Below, piece after piece: positions 23,921-35,983 of a stretch of DNA of 53,107 bases. This stretch comes from Gnetum montanum (lineage: Eukaryota; Streptophyta; Gnetopsida; Gnetales; Gnetaceae), in contig MNCI01023297.1 of NCBI GenBank assembly GCA_015680685.1, positions 210,777 through 263,883 of the forward strand, given 5' to 3'. A program made the position numbers and the translations under genes. Each line of letters opens with the position of its first letter. The first letter of the stretch is position 1. A model generated the notes under the pieces. That model had not been told where the DNA came from and did not search any database. It worked only from the letters and a program-made list of their open reading frames with translations.

Positions 23921-24720
23921 TCATAGAGTTTTTAACTCTAGGGGTTTTATCTTGAAATTGTCAAGGATTTTCAACTCTTCCCAATAGGTATCATCATCTT
24001 CATCATTAGAGAGTTGGTGATGAACTTGCTCAAGTTCATTCATGCCCTTAACATAGGCACATCTCAAGCTCTTAGTAGGTTCCATGCATAGTATGCTACT
24101 ATCAAGGTTAGCTGTCAACCACTAGGTGTCCTCCTATTTTGTGGTTGTTGTGTATAGACACCTTTGGATATCCATTTTATGTGCACATTGATTGCGTGCT
24201 TTAAGGAGTGTACTTTTAATGGACTAGATTTTTTACATGTAATTGCACCTATGATTGTTGTACACAATGCATGAAACTTGCTTTTTCTCAAACTATCCAA
24301 ATTCATTTTCCTAGAGATTTCCAATGAGAGGTCTCTGATGCCCATATGTGTGTTAACAGTGTCCAACCATGCATGTTCTATAATGATGGGGAAGTTGCCT
24401 TTGTAGTTTTCTACCCTGATCACTAGGAAATCAGCAAGATAAGACCACCAACAAACTATGGTCACAATGTCCTTCACTAATCCCAAAGGGATAGTGATTG
24501 AATGGTTTACTAATTCTAGTTGGATATTGCTCTTCTTAAGAGGTAGAAGGTTTTAGACCTTGTACATTTCATAGGAGATGAGACTAACACTAGAACCAGA
24601 ATCAAGAATAGCCTTGCATGGCTTATGTCTAGTGATTTATAAGTAAATAAGAGGACTTCTTGGGTTAGATCTCTTCGTGGAAAAGTTGCCAGCATTGATC
24701 TAGTCAAAGACAACATGAGT
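23921..24720 (-). pseudogene. Element B aspartic protease region
   Basis: It cleaves the gag-pol polyprotein. On the minus strand AILDSGSSVSLIS at about 24620-24582 is the retroviral-type active site D-S-G. The following 123-codon open frame (24486-24115, beginning MGLVKDIVTIV with HAWLDTVNTHMGI) is the flap and the linker toward RT. The active-site block and the linker are in different frames, so at least one indel separates them. Confidence 0.75.
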
Positions 24721-25368
24721 TAACATCATAGTGTGGATCTGAGGTGGCATTTGGTTTGAAGGGCTCTTGAATGTATTTGATGCAAAGAATGAGGGTGCTA
24801 GAGATATGGGGCAACTAGCTACATTAGGTTGTGAGGGTTTGGAAGGACTATTGAGTCAAAAAAATGGTTGTTTCCTAGATAGATTATCTAAACTACTCAA
24901 CTAGAAGGCTAGTTATAAATTTATAGCCCTTGTATAATTTCATTGTTGTGGCTATGGGGGAATTTTATCCTACATGATTAGAATAAGAAGTAACTAGGTT
25001 GAGGGCAGAGGGATGTGTGTAGATAGATGTAGAGGGTAGTATGGATATGGGTGTTCCCCTTGAGTAGATGGTGAATGAATTTGATGATACTTTGGAGGAT
25101 AATAGTGATGTTGAAATGAGGTGTGGCTATCAAAGCTTCGTGGAGAAACAAGTTGCTAAACATAGTACCCATATGGGTCTAGTTGCCTATAAGGGTACTG
25201 CTATCTTGGCAGTGGCATTCCCCAAAACTATGGTTCGTTCCACTATTGGTATTTCTCATACGGTGGTGCTGGAGCTTGACTTAGATAGTAAGCTTATTGT
25301 TACTGGTGGAACTACCTTGGATTCCTTGTAGAATAAGGCAATCGTCTAGGTGCTTGCCTTCGTGCTAG

Positions 25369-27191
25369 TCAAGGATTCAACACGTAAACCACAGACTCTT
25401 GTAAGTGTAACATCACAAGGCAACATCCCTTCAGATGTTCATATTGACAAATGTCACATCCAATATCATCATTAGAGTCTATCTCCATAACTTTGTCTAC
25501 TACAACAACTTTGCCTTTACATCTTTGGTAGGCACATTTAGCTTCTTTCCACCTCCTGTGGTTGTGATCACTATTCTTCTCTTTATATTCTTTAGTAATC
25601 TTCATATAAGTTTGGAATTTTTCATCCAAAGAGTCCCATAATTTGTCAACCTTTGTTGAAATATAATAAACATATTTTTGTATGGGCAAGGTTTTCCTAT
25701 TCACCACCTCATCAAGTTGTGACTCCTCCTCATCACAGAATCGAATCTCCATTTCCCTAATGGAAGGATTTCTATTATATTCTTTTGCACTTTTCATTTT
25801 TCACAACTCATCTTCTTCTTTTGCTACCTAATCTATCAGCCTTTGTATCTAATAAGCTCTTAGTTTGGACAGTCTCCCTTGGGCATATACCACAAGAGTT
25901 GTTCTGGTTTCTTCTCTAATCCCATCTATGATGTGGTAGAGTTGTTCCCTCTGAGAATAACCATGGCTAGTGCATTGATGTAAGAGAGAATAATATCTTC
26001 CCATGGCAGCATCCAAGGGTTCATGTGTTCCCTATTTCTAGGCTTGGATTTTCCTTCTTAGATTAGACACTCTAGAGTATGTCTAATATTTTTCATTAAA
26101 TAGTTGTAGCATGGTACTCCATCTACAAATGGATTTTGGTTGCAAGGCCTAGTACTAGCTTTCTGCATCTTTCATAAGTATTTTGGGGAATAGATTCAAT
26201 TTCTAGTAGTCATTCTCTATGTTTTGTAAGGCATGGGCATCATGAAATGCTTGTAGATGGTTTTGCGGATCAGAGTTTTATCCCCCCTCAAATCTTGGGA
26301 TATTGTTCATGTTTAAGTGCTTGATCTGACTATGTCTCACATTCTTGGTTGGAATGTTTATAGCTTATGCAATATTTAGCATGCTTTGAGTTGCTAGCAA
26401 AGGCTCATCATCATCATTATTTCATTATCATCAATGATATCCTCTATTTCCCCTTCAATTATTGTGGGCATGATAATCAATATTATTGTCCTGCTACTCA
26501 CCTCCATCACAGTTATTCCTTCTACAATGTTTTTTAAAACTAGAAGAAGAGGAAGAAGAAGATGTAGATGAAAGGGAGAAGAGGAAGGAGGACTGCCACC
26601 ACCATGGTATCTTCCAACTCTCCTTTGATTGTCATAACCACGTTTGTTATGCTTCTTATAATCTTGATGCTTGTCCAAGCCCCTGCCTTAACTGCCATCT
26701 TTTCTTGAACCTAGATTGTTGATAGTGGAATGTAGATTTAGGTTCACATCCCCATCACTAGTAATGAGGGGTGGAGAATTTTTATGTTGAAAGCCTCTAG
26801 AGAAAGGGTCCTCATTGTCATCTTGGTTTAGCAAGAATAAGGGATTAGTGAACTGTTTCCCCTTCACAAACTAATGTTGCTTCTCTTAATGTTGATCTCT
26901 CCAATGTTGTGTTTCAATGGGATGGTAGTATCAGTAGTTGTAATCATGCACAACGTACTCCTCTTGAAGATCGTGGATGTCTAACTTTTTAAGAGTTTGA
27001 AGTAGCATCACAAACATAGATTGATCAAGAGTCATTACAATGTTGCCTTCCATGTCATTCCATCACAATTGTTTATCCTGGTGTAAGAGGAAGGTGAAAT
27101 TAGGCACATACTCATCTGGATGAGTATATACCACCTTGCACTCTTATGGGACCAGTAGTCTAACATCATCATGCTTGAGAGAAGGAGACAT
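25369..27191 (-). pseudogene. Element B gag
   Basis: ATG at 27191 (MSPSLKHDDVRLL) follows a leader of about 130 bp after the primer site. The N-terminal half is variable. The core around 26100-25850 reads RVSNLRRKIQA, then THEPLDAAMGRYYSLLHQC (about 26035-25975), then YHIIDGIREETRTTLVVYAQ. A 142-codon open piece ends the gene (25797-25369) and contains a cysteine/histidine cluster CDICQYEHLKGCC (about 25460-25422), a likely RNA-binding knuckle with altered spacing. The core is clearly homologous to the gags of C and D, which matters for possible co-packaging. Several TAG/TAA stops. Confidence 0.82.
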
Positions 27192-27324
27192 TTTACAAAC
27201 AAATAGAATATCAATGTGCTTATATAATTATATTACATGTGAGAGTGATGTAAGCTTAGGGTTCATCCAATGATGTTAATGATGTTTACTAATCCTAGCC
27301 AATGCACATTTCAAACAAAAAGAG

Positions 27325-27342
27325 TCCGTAACAACGACACCA
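27325..27342 (-). other. Element B primer binding site, tRNA-Asp type
   Basis: On the minus strand TGGTGTCGTTGTTACGGA starts one base after the 5' LTR. Plant tRNA-Asp would need TGGCGCCGTTGCCGGGGA; the differences are C-to-T or G-to-A changes. Confidence 0.75.
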
Positions 27343-27343
27343 A

Positions 27344-28252
27344 TGATGAGCAATGAAAGGTACCGCTATGCTTAACCATACAAATCACGGAACGTTCATG
27401 CATAATCTACTCAAATTCTATGGACTCTATGTCTTTCAGTATACTAGTCATCTAGGAAGTGAACTTTGCCCTAATAATCATTAGTTGTCATCCCAATTAC
27501 ACTTGTGATGTACAAAGGTATGGTTAAGTTTAATCAAGGCATATGATTTTTATTATTTTATGTTTTATGTTCCTTGGTAATTAAAGTAGAGAGATGAAGT
27601 AATTGAATAACTAGTTTAATTTAACTACTTAACTAGTCTCTAACTAGTCCTAACATAAGCATCTGGTCCTACTTCTCGTACATGTCCTAAACCCACGTAT
27701 CTGCTATTCGATTACCAAGTGCTATGCTACTAGGCAAACCAAGCAATAACACTATTGGCATTACCAAGCAAATACGTGTTTATGCTTGAAGTGATTGTAA
27801 TTATGTGCTTAATTTATTTAGCTTAATTAATTAAGTAATCTCTTATAGTCTAATTATGCTTAATTGATTGCATATTTATTGAAAATAATAAATGCATGCT
27901 ACAAGGTTTGATCAAAAGAATCGTCTTTATTGTCGTACACACTGGTGTGGTTCAGGTACAATAGTGCTTGAATGAAGATTTGTATACTTTCTAACTCCTG
28001 CTACAAGCACTCAGAGAAATATTCTAAATCTTAAATGAAAGAACTGCAAGAGCTCTACTACAACTATGAATTTTATTTTTTATAAACATGGCTATAAGCT
28101 TGTATTTATCGCTTTTTATTACATGGCTACATTGATAAGGCCTCGTAGATCTAGCAAACACTATGTTGATGTAGCCCCATCAATAGGGCAACACCACATA
28201 AACAAGTCCCCATCAATGGAGGCCTGTCTTCTCAACACTTTGATGCTCATCA
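27344..28252 (-). repeat. Element B 5' LTR
   Basis: 909 bp, starting TGATGAGCAA and ending GCTCATCA on the plus strand; it aligns with 15097-16033 apart from small indels. Followed by ATGAG, the right target duplication. Confidence 0.9.
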
Positions 28253-28440
28253 ATGAGGCAAAGATCTATACCATTTCAAAGCTCTTCCCAAAAGAGGGTT
28301 AGAGAACTATCTTAGCACAATGTGAGTGTAAGGGGTAAGAAGCATTCATTCCTAAATGTAACCACATGATTCATATGATTTCTTATTTTACCATTGTACT
28401 TTGTGAAGAATGGTAATGAAACTCCATTGGGTAGGATTTC
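28253..28440 (-). pseudogene. Gypsy remnant H, piece 1 (gag core, N-terminal side)
   Basis: The minus-strand reading, in two frames, gives LPFFTKYNGKIRNHMNHVV, then FRNECF, then LLGRALKWYRSLP just before the border with B. From memory this is the retrotransposon-gag core (F...Y.G..DP..H...F...C....W..SL). It continues in piece 2 across B. Its upstream part is cut off by D at 28441. Confidence 0.68.
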
Positions 28441-29291
28441 TGAGGACTTGTGAATCTATCGGCTCCAATATCGAGTACCCGATGTCGAATCCAAGAAGCG
28501 ATGTCAAATATATGATGTCATTTCCTTTATGCATGCCTATAAATACAACACTAAGGTGAAAAAATTTGGGAGGGGGGACAATAGGAAAAGTAATTCTTTT
28601 ATTTCAATTTTTAGTTATCTTCTCCATAGATTGTTATTTCCTAGTGCATGCCTACATTGTGATGTTTGTAATCATATGGCACCTATTTTGAGTGTGACGT
28701 ACTTGGACATGTTACATGACTAGAAATAAAGATTGAGATTACTCCCATCATTATAGCATCCACTTAGATTATTATTATCTTTAATTGTTAATTATTTACT
28801 ATTTTCTTTAGTTAACATTTCCATTATTTACTATTCCTGTCATTAAGTGGAATGTGTATGCCTTAATCACGACCGTTTAAGTGTAAGTACTTGGTAATCC
28901 AGTAGTGTATTATTTGGCACATATAGTGCCATATACTTGGCAATCCCAATGATAGTCTCATGAAGTCCAAGGTGTGTATAGATGATTAAGAGCAGATACT
29001 CATCGCACAAAGGCTACTTTAGATCTTATTTTTCAATGTTCATTAGCTTAATTAATTTATCTCTTTATTATCATTAGGAGTAGCATAAAATTAGAGAACA
29101 TCGGATGTGTCACTTTGGACTAAACCAGATGTGACAAAGTTACAACTAGTCCAAGTGGGAAGATAGCGAACTACGATCAGAGCATAACAATCTAGATACC
29201 ACTACTAGTCCCATCCACAGAATTTGACTGGATCATGCGTGAATGCTTATGATTCATATGGTTGGGCATAGAGGAACCTTGCCACTCATCA
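28441..29291 (+). repeat. Element D 5' LTR
   Basis: 851 bp from TGAGGACTTG to CCACTCATCA, related to the LTRs of C and E in reverse orientation. The TATA box TATAAATA is at 28538-28545, behind a cluster of GATGTC/GATATC-type motifs (28465-28525). No matching duplication exists on the right because the 3' part of D is lost. Confidence 0.82.
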
Positions 29292-29310
29292 TTGGCATCA
29301 TTGATGTGGT
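29292..29310 (+). other. Element D primer binding site (decayed tRNA-Asp type)
   Basis: TTGGCATCATTGATGTGG follows the LTR directly. It matches the start of TGGCGCCGTTGCC with G/C to A/T changes, in the same position as in B and C. Confidence 0.55.
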
Positions 29311-29415
29311 GGTGCTAGTTATCTAGATTAGTTATATTATACACAATCGATGTAAAGGTATTAATAATATATCTTTTAGAAAATATTAATTCACACACAC
29401 CATAAACCAACAACA

Positions 29416-31087
29416 ATGTCTCTCTCACACATAAGTGATAATGCACTATATAGTGAATGCATTCATTGGAGAAATAACAAGATATACGATGAAAAACATT
29501 GGGGTCAACAACTTTATGTAGGGGCTTTTGATGTTCATGACCACCCTGACAACACTCAAAGACTACATTCACCTAAGACAGAAAACCTTGGAGGAGATGA
29601 TGTAAGTCCTAAACTAGGGGAGGCCTTAAGGTCTAAGACCTCCTCAAAACCTAGAAATGATAAATCAAAGGATCCTAAAGAACACCATAGTAGCCATGGC
29701 AAACCTTTCAATTCCTCATTTTCCTCTTCCCCTTCAATGTCTAGTTCTAATGAAGAAGAACGTAGGTATGGAAATAAGGCTTCACTAAAGGGTCAGACTA
29801 AATATCGAAATTGAACCCATGGGAAAGGTCAAAGACATCACCATGAACATAGATAGCATCATCACGATCAAACAAATAGAGATGGAAATTTCGCTCACAA
29901 CTTGTACGATGATGACGAACCCTTGTTGGCCACTAAGAGCCTAATACATACCACAGAGGCTGTTAAGATATCTCACAAGAATCGCAAAGAGAGTCACGTA
30001 CCTAAGCTTGATATGAATAATATTTCTAAATTTTCAAGAGGCTATGATTCAAATCCGCAACATCATTGACAAGCCTTCCATGATGCTTGTGCTTTCTACA
30101 ACATTGGAAGTCGGTGACAAAAGCTTAAGCTCTTTTCTAGGACACTGATTAATAGAGCTAAAGTGTGGTATAGATTGTTAAAACTAAATTCAATCCAATG
30201 ATGGTCCACAATATTGGAATGTTTCAACGAGAAATATCAAACCTATGCAAGAGTATCCAACTTGAGGAGACAAATCCAAAAATGGAAGCAAGAACAACAT
30301 GAACCCTTGCACATGGCCTTAGATAGATATTATTCGCTATTGAATAGATGTTCAAGCCATGGTTTCTTTGAGGAAAGGCAACTTTTCCATGTCATAGATG
30401 GGCTTTGTAATGAAACAAGGGAGATATTCTCATTTGCACATTTGCACCTCTTACCGCTCATCCTACCCTTGATATTCTCATCATCTAGCTTATTACAGGC
30501 CACTACCAATGACACAAGAAGGTTCAACACCAGAATACCAACAAACAAATACTACTTGTGCAACAAATGTGCAAAGACATGCTAATACTAGTGATTCTCA
30601 ACTGTAATGTAGAAAACATCCCTTTTGGAGAAAAGGTTATAAACTGAAGGAAACCATGCATGGACTCACCACATCATCCAAGCTAGTACAATGCCAATCT
30701 AGTGCATCACCTTCTTTGTCACAATCAATGTCCTCTAATTATATAGAAGGGTCACCATTCATCATTACTCTAATCCCAAACCCAAACAATGAATATAATA
30801 GTGTGGGGAGACAAAAAAATCTATGCATACCATATCATGATCAAGGATGCACTCGTGGGCTAGAAATCCCTCACAATCACAAACCTCATATCCCAACCTA
30901 CCAAACATTTAACAATCAAGTGTGTGATCAATGATTTTTCTACCTAGCCACCACACCACCAATAGATACCTAGTGGCTAGGGCATGAACAATTACCAATG
31001 TTTCATACATGGATGGATCCTATCTATCCACTTATTAATCCTTGTCACAGCCAAATGTTTAGTCATTGGGATCACCTCCCATTCTAA
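29416..31087 (+). pseudogene. Element D gag
   Basis: ATG at 29416 opens 132 codons (MSLSHISDNALYSECIHWRN), colinear with the start of gag in C (MSLSQVYDNATSSEVIHWRT). The core follows at 30214-30450: EKYQTYARVSNLRRQIQKW, then EQHEPLHMALDRYYSLLNRC and LFHVIDGLCNETRE. The C-terminal part (30656-31087) is rich in Pro, Asn and His and ends PLINPCHSQMFS...HLPF with TAA, again parallel to C. No protease, RT or integrase motif follows before ORF2. Stops and one shift after codon 132 make it non-functional. Confidence 0.82.
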
Positions 31088-32955
31088 TCTTTAGGATTCA
31101 TAAGTGTCTTCCATCTTTTTGTTTTACAATTTTTTGTTATTTTCTTATTTCTTGATCTAGTTTTTCCTATTTCTTCCAATTTATTCTAGTTGTTTTCATT
31201 TTCTTTGTTGTGTAATCTCACTTGTGAATAAAATGATCATGTTGCCCATTGAGGTGAGGTTTTCTCTATGTTATCGAGTCATAAGGGATTGATTATTCGA
31301 ACATTGATACCATGACATCCATCCACCCATTCCATTAATAAGAAGTTCTTACCCTGGTCATAATGATAATCTTTTCCATCATCTAACCTAATAATAAATC
31401 TATAATCATTATGTTTAGTCAGAAGAGTGTAGAACCAAGGTGGATTTGTGGATTCTCTTTGGCCACTACTGTATGTTCTATCATGTTGCTGAGGTTGTAA
31501 TCATATCCTTGTAGATCTGACGAAAAATGAAAGTAAGAGTACCTTAAAACAACACTAAATAAGCTTTTGTAGGTTCCATTGGAAAGACATGTACCCATGC
31601 CTAAACATTGGTAGCTTCTTAGAAAAGAAAAAACACATGTGCCATCAAAAGGCTCCTCCCTTGGAAAAAATGCCATGTGATGTTACTTCTTGCAACTATG
31701 ATAGTCTTATGGTTGTCCATAGATGTGATGACACAATGTAATGTCACTACAATGTGGTTTGGACTTAGTTTGAATCTTGGAAAGAAAAACTCATGATTAT
31801 TTAATTATTAATAACATACAAGGTTTCATTATGCCCATGGTAAGACTGCATGTCCTAATTTCTGCAATCCTTTCTACAGTCCATCTCATCTCGTTGTCCA
31901 TGTGATCTTAACTTGTGGTTTTGTGTAACATAGAGTTATTATCTCAAATTGGTGGTTTTAACATGTGTGTTTTGTTTCACAGGTATGCATTGCATTCAAT
32001 CCTTTTAGTGCCTATAGACATTTTTAGGTGTGGTTACACAAGGGCATCATAAGCTAGAGCTTGCTTTGGGGAGGATTCACTTGTGTAGCTTTTGTGACTT
32101 GTACTTGTTTGACATAATCGCATCATTCTTCACCCTTCAAGCACTCAACAATTATATTTTGTTGTTTCCCATTCCATATCATGTGATCTATCCACAACTT
32201 CGATTTCAATGCCCTTTTTCTTGCTCATTCTAGTGCTTTTTACATTGATGACTCCACCTTATCACACTTTTGATGCCTCAAACTGATTTTCCACTTACCT
32301 AGAACTATGGACCTAACCTCAAACTCTGCAACCAATCATAGAGCTTCACTTTCCATGCTTAGTTGCCCAATTTAGTAAAAATTCATGGACCCTGATGTTG
32401 CCTACCTAATGTTGGGTCCGACGTGATGTCGTGCAGCCGACGTGAGGTCATATAAACACTATATATATGATCCCCATAGTACACAAACTTCATTTTCACC
32501 ATTTTCAACTAGGGGAGTTGTTCAAATTTTCTCTCACAACTCAGAGCTCTATGCACACACCTTCCACTTGCAATATTTAGCTTTATACTGCTCTGATTTC
32601 CATGCCATTTGAACCTACCTAAACCCAAAGTGTTTAAGTTAGTCGTGGGGGGATGCTTGTGTGTGAAACTTGTCCCAAATTGCTGAAATTTGCTATTTCC
32701 TAGAAGGTATTATAAGGGTAAGAGTGTTACAAATTTTAGGCATCATCACGAATAATCAATCATATTAATGCCAAAAACGTTAATTTTTCCACCTAAGGAA
32801 CCATAACCATCATTATAAGCCATACATATGGAAAAAGGAACCAATTGCAAAGGGTCGTAAAGGAGACATACACTTTTTGAAGATTTTTCTTAAAAAATTT
32901 TCTAACTCTATGATCATATGAATTAAGAACTTAATGAACTAAGGTAATGAGTAAG
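31088..32955 (+). other. Element D spacer between gag and ORF2, no pol
   Basis: About 1.9 kb that aligns in blocks with the spacers of C (reverse strand) and E: for example AGGTGTGGTTACACAAGGGC at 32029 and GGGGAGGATTCACTTG at 32069. There is no coding motif. Confidence 0.65.
32451..32470 (+). promoter_or_regulatory. Internal TATA-like box upstream of ORF2, element D
   Basis: TATAAACACTATATATATGA contains the ACTATATATATG box also found in B and C. It lies 561 bp before the ORF2 start position. Upstream are GACGTGATGTCG and GACGTGAGGTCAT, similar to the GATGTC motifs of D's own LTR. Confidence 0.5.
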
Positions 32956-33018
32956 GTATGAACTCTTTAATGATAAAGAATACAACCTTGGTAACACTTG
33001 ATCCTTTCTTGATTATAG
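32956..33018 (+). promoter_or_regulatory. Possible 63-nt intron before ORF2 of element D
   Basis: GTAAG|GTATGA at 32956 and TTATAG at 33018 correspond position for position with C and E. The branch-site region reads CCTTGGTAACACTTGATC, a decayed form of CCTTACTAACAATTGATC in E. Confidence 0.4.
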
Positions 33019-34933
33019 AGGACCCTAAAAAGAGGTGCATGAGGAGAACCCTTACAAAGAGTAGCTAAGCACCCATGAGGTGGTAGGGGACAATAGGGTG
33101 AGCTAGTAGAACATGCAGAGTAGGAACCCCAATCTTTCAACATCCATCAAGAGGCTCATGCTATTGGATAATCAATCCCAGGAGAGGCTGTAGAACCGCC
33201 AGCTCTCATGCAAGGACAACATCTCACATTGTCCCCTGATTGCCTTGCAACTGTTCAAGAAAAGTCCATATTAACCATGGTCATCATGGAGATGAACTTC
33301 AAAATATTTATGGAGTTTGCCCCAGAAGTGGTTTAGATGCAACTTAAGGTGTCACCCCTATGGCCCATTCTTACAAACAGTGGTGAGTGGTACCTTGGTG
33401 AGACTTATCAATTCTGACACAACAAAGATGAGGGCATCACCATCAACATTTGTGGAGTTAATGTTGACTTCTCAGTTAAAGCAATTACAAAAACTCTCAA
33501 TTTTTCCAAACGAAGGGTGTAAGGTAGCACATGTATCCACCAAATCTGACCCTAATACCAAAAAACTATGGCTAAAATAGGCATATGGTAAAGAGGATAA
33601 AATTTATAATGAAATGACCATGGAAGAAAGGACATATTTCAAGATTAGGATATACCACCTATTTCACACCAAAGGGCTCAACTGAATCTCAACATATGTG
33701 GCCAAGAGAAGTGCTATCTTAATGGAAAATTTTGTAGCTAGTCTTTCCCAATTTAACTTCACAGAAATTCAACAGTGGTTCGAGGAGAAAAAGGTAGGAA
33801 ATCCAACACTCCCATTCCCTTACCTATCTAGAAAGAAATGAAAACATACTAGAATCCTAGGATATATAAATGATATCCCTAGGAAGGCTTAGAACGCCTT
33901 GTTTGCCGAACTCCTCAAACCTGCAGCACCAAGAAAAGATCTTGGTGGAGAAGAGCAAGAAGCAAAGAAGGAAGCTGAGCTAGAAGTAGAAACACAACGT
34001 GAACTTGAACAGTACCTGCAAACACAAGCTTCGTTGCTACCGCAAGATTACAGGCCCTCAATGAGCCATTTATAGAAGATTGCTAAAGCTGTTAGTTGGG
34101 GAAGCAAGGATGAGTCCAATCTCTTCCAAGTGATTGATGGTGTCGTACAATCCACCATTTTAGTTGATCTAATAAAAGGGGGGGGGGGGGATCTCATTAC
34201 AATTAGGAGGAGGATTCCAATAGTCTAGGAAAATCTCTAGGAATGTCACATCCTTCCAAGTAACGCTTGAAACTAGAGAAGGTTCCACAATTATGGTACT
34301 GCAACATGAGGATGTGGTAGGCATAGTAGAAGTAATCACGAATCGTATCAAAGAATCATTCAACATGCCTATTGTACTTCCAATAGACCTTATTGGGACC
34401 AGAGATGCGTAGATGCTGGCTGAAACTTCAATGGCTCTTGTGATACATGAGGATATTCTGGATCAACTGTTGCAGATAGGGCAAGACTAGTGATGTCACT
34501 ATAGCACAATCAGACATCATTGCCACAAAGGGAAAGCTAGTCATGGTCAAAGTCAGGGTAGAGTATGTAGAATCAAAAGTACAAATACTACAACAAGAGT
34601 TAGTTGTCGTGAGAGTTAAACAACGGGACCTTGCCTGTTTTGTTCTGCCTAACTAGCTAAAAAATTTTAGGATGGAGTAGATGGCCAAGTTGACCAAGGA
34701 GAGAGTAGCTATAAAATAAGAACAAGAGATAACAATCTGGAATGCCTCTATTGTTGATACATAATCCCACATGTATAAAAAGGCATTAACCGCTACACAA
34801 GAGGAAAACAAGCAGCTCACCATTAAGAATTCAAGGTTGACCATAGTTGAGAAGCAAAAGAATATCTTAGAAGAAAGTGTCCACCAATTGAGAGAACAAA
34901 TAGTGAGGGTCAACCAAGATATTAATAGATTGG
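33019..34933 (+). pseudogene. Element D ORF2, interrupted by element C
   Basis: The start codon has become AGG (33019-33021), but the following bases match ORF2 of C and E (ATGGCCCCTAAAAGAGG). The core from 33290 reads FAPEVV, then SPLWPILTNSGEWYLGETYQ, parallel to FAPKVV...SGDWYLGKTYQF in C. Further on, EENKQLTIKNSRLT and RVNQDINRL (34800-34930) match the coiled-coil part of C. At 34933 the frame is cut by the LTR of C, exactly where C itself reads RVNQDINRF. The remaining C-terminal quarter is not found next to the right side of C. Confidence 0.75.
34178..34190 (+). repeat. Run of 13 G
   Basis: A G13 homopolymer inside D ORF2, in otherwise AT-rich DNA. Possible slippage or a sequencing or assembly error. 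Confidence 0.8.
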
Positions 34934-35797
34934 TGATGAGTGGCTAAGTACCCCTACACTCAACCATACGAATACGAGTGTACACACATGATCTAGCCAA
35001 ACTCAATAGACAGACTAATTGTGGTATCTAGATAGTTACATGTTGATCACAGTTCGTTGTCTTCCCACCTAGACTAGTATTTTCTTTGTCATGTATGGTT
35101 TAGTCCAAAGTGAGGTGAATGATGGAATCCTAAACTAATGCTACTCTTAGAGATGATGGGGAACAATCTTAATTCAGCTAATGGACAATGGAAAATGAAA
35201 TCTATGCTAACCATAAGTGCAATGAGCATCTGTCTTTAATCATCCATATGCATCTTGGACCTCGTGTAGTACTTCTAGGATTACCAAGTGCACATTACTT
35301 GAGCACTCTTAGATATGCTATTGGGTTACCAAGTAGTTACACTTAAATTTTTGTGATTAAGTCGTACTCATTTCGCGTGAATCAACAAGATATGTAAATG
35401 ACAATAAAGGAAATATGAACTAAAAAGACAACAATAAATAATTAACAATTAAAGTAATTACAAGCTAAGTGAATGCTGCAATGATGGAGTAATCTCTATA
35501 TTTATTGTCGATCATGTGTGTGTCCAAGTACATCACACTCGAACAAAGGTTCTATACAATTACAATCATCACATTGTGGGCATGCACTAGGGAAAAAACT
35601 GAAACTAACTAAAAACTGACAAAAAGACTCTACCCTAAGACTTACCAACTACTCCCTTCATGTGTGCCCAAATGTTGTATTTATAGGCCTACATAGGAAT
35701 CACAATATCATGTATTCAATATCATTATCTAGGCAGTGATATTGCATACCCGATATCAAGGCTCTAATATTGGGGCTTGGCAAACAACAATTCATCA
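34934..35797 (-). repeat. Element C 3' LTR
   Basis: 864 bp, TGATGAGTGGCTAAGTACCC to AATTCATCA on the plus strand. The TATA box reads on the minus strand at 35678-35685, with GATATC/CAATATC motifs upstream at 35700-35775. The polypurine tract follows at 35798. Confidence 0.9.
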
Positions 35798-35983
35798 TAC
35801 CCCCACAACTGAATAACTACTCGTCTTCAAGTTAGAAAAAATGAGAATGAGTTCAATTGATTACACAGTGAATAGGTATGAGATTATTGACTAACTAGGA
35901 ATTACTTATGTCGAAGTGTGGGATTGAACAAAACAAAATTGGGACATAGATACAGAATTACAAAAGGTAAAATTTGTTGGAAC

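Larger units (their letters stand above)
15097..28252 (-). mobile_element. Element B: 13.2-kb Ty3/gypsy element with gag-pol and ORF2
   Basis: Both ends are defined: LTR edges TGAT...CATCA and a perfect target duplication ATGAG at 15092-15096 and 28253-28257. Minus-strand order is 5' LTR (27344-28252), tRNA-Asp primer site, gag, protease, RT-RNase H, integrase, a 2-kb spacer, ORF2, polypurine tract and 3' LTR (15097-16033). The order PR-RT-RH-IN makes it Ty3/gypsy; the FMDDFSTYG box, the tRNA-Asp primer and the extra ORF after integrase point to the Athila/Tat branch. All frames carry stops and shifts, and the integrase has lost catalytic residues, so it is a fossil. It is inserted in the antisense gag of H. 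Confidence 0.92.

Noticed and set aside
26486-26722. Glu-rich plus-strand frame opposite element B gag
   Set aside because: It is antisense to the gag region, where low-complexity triplets create open frames on both strands.
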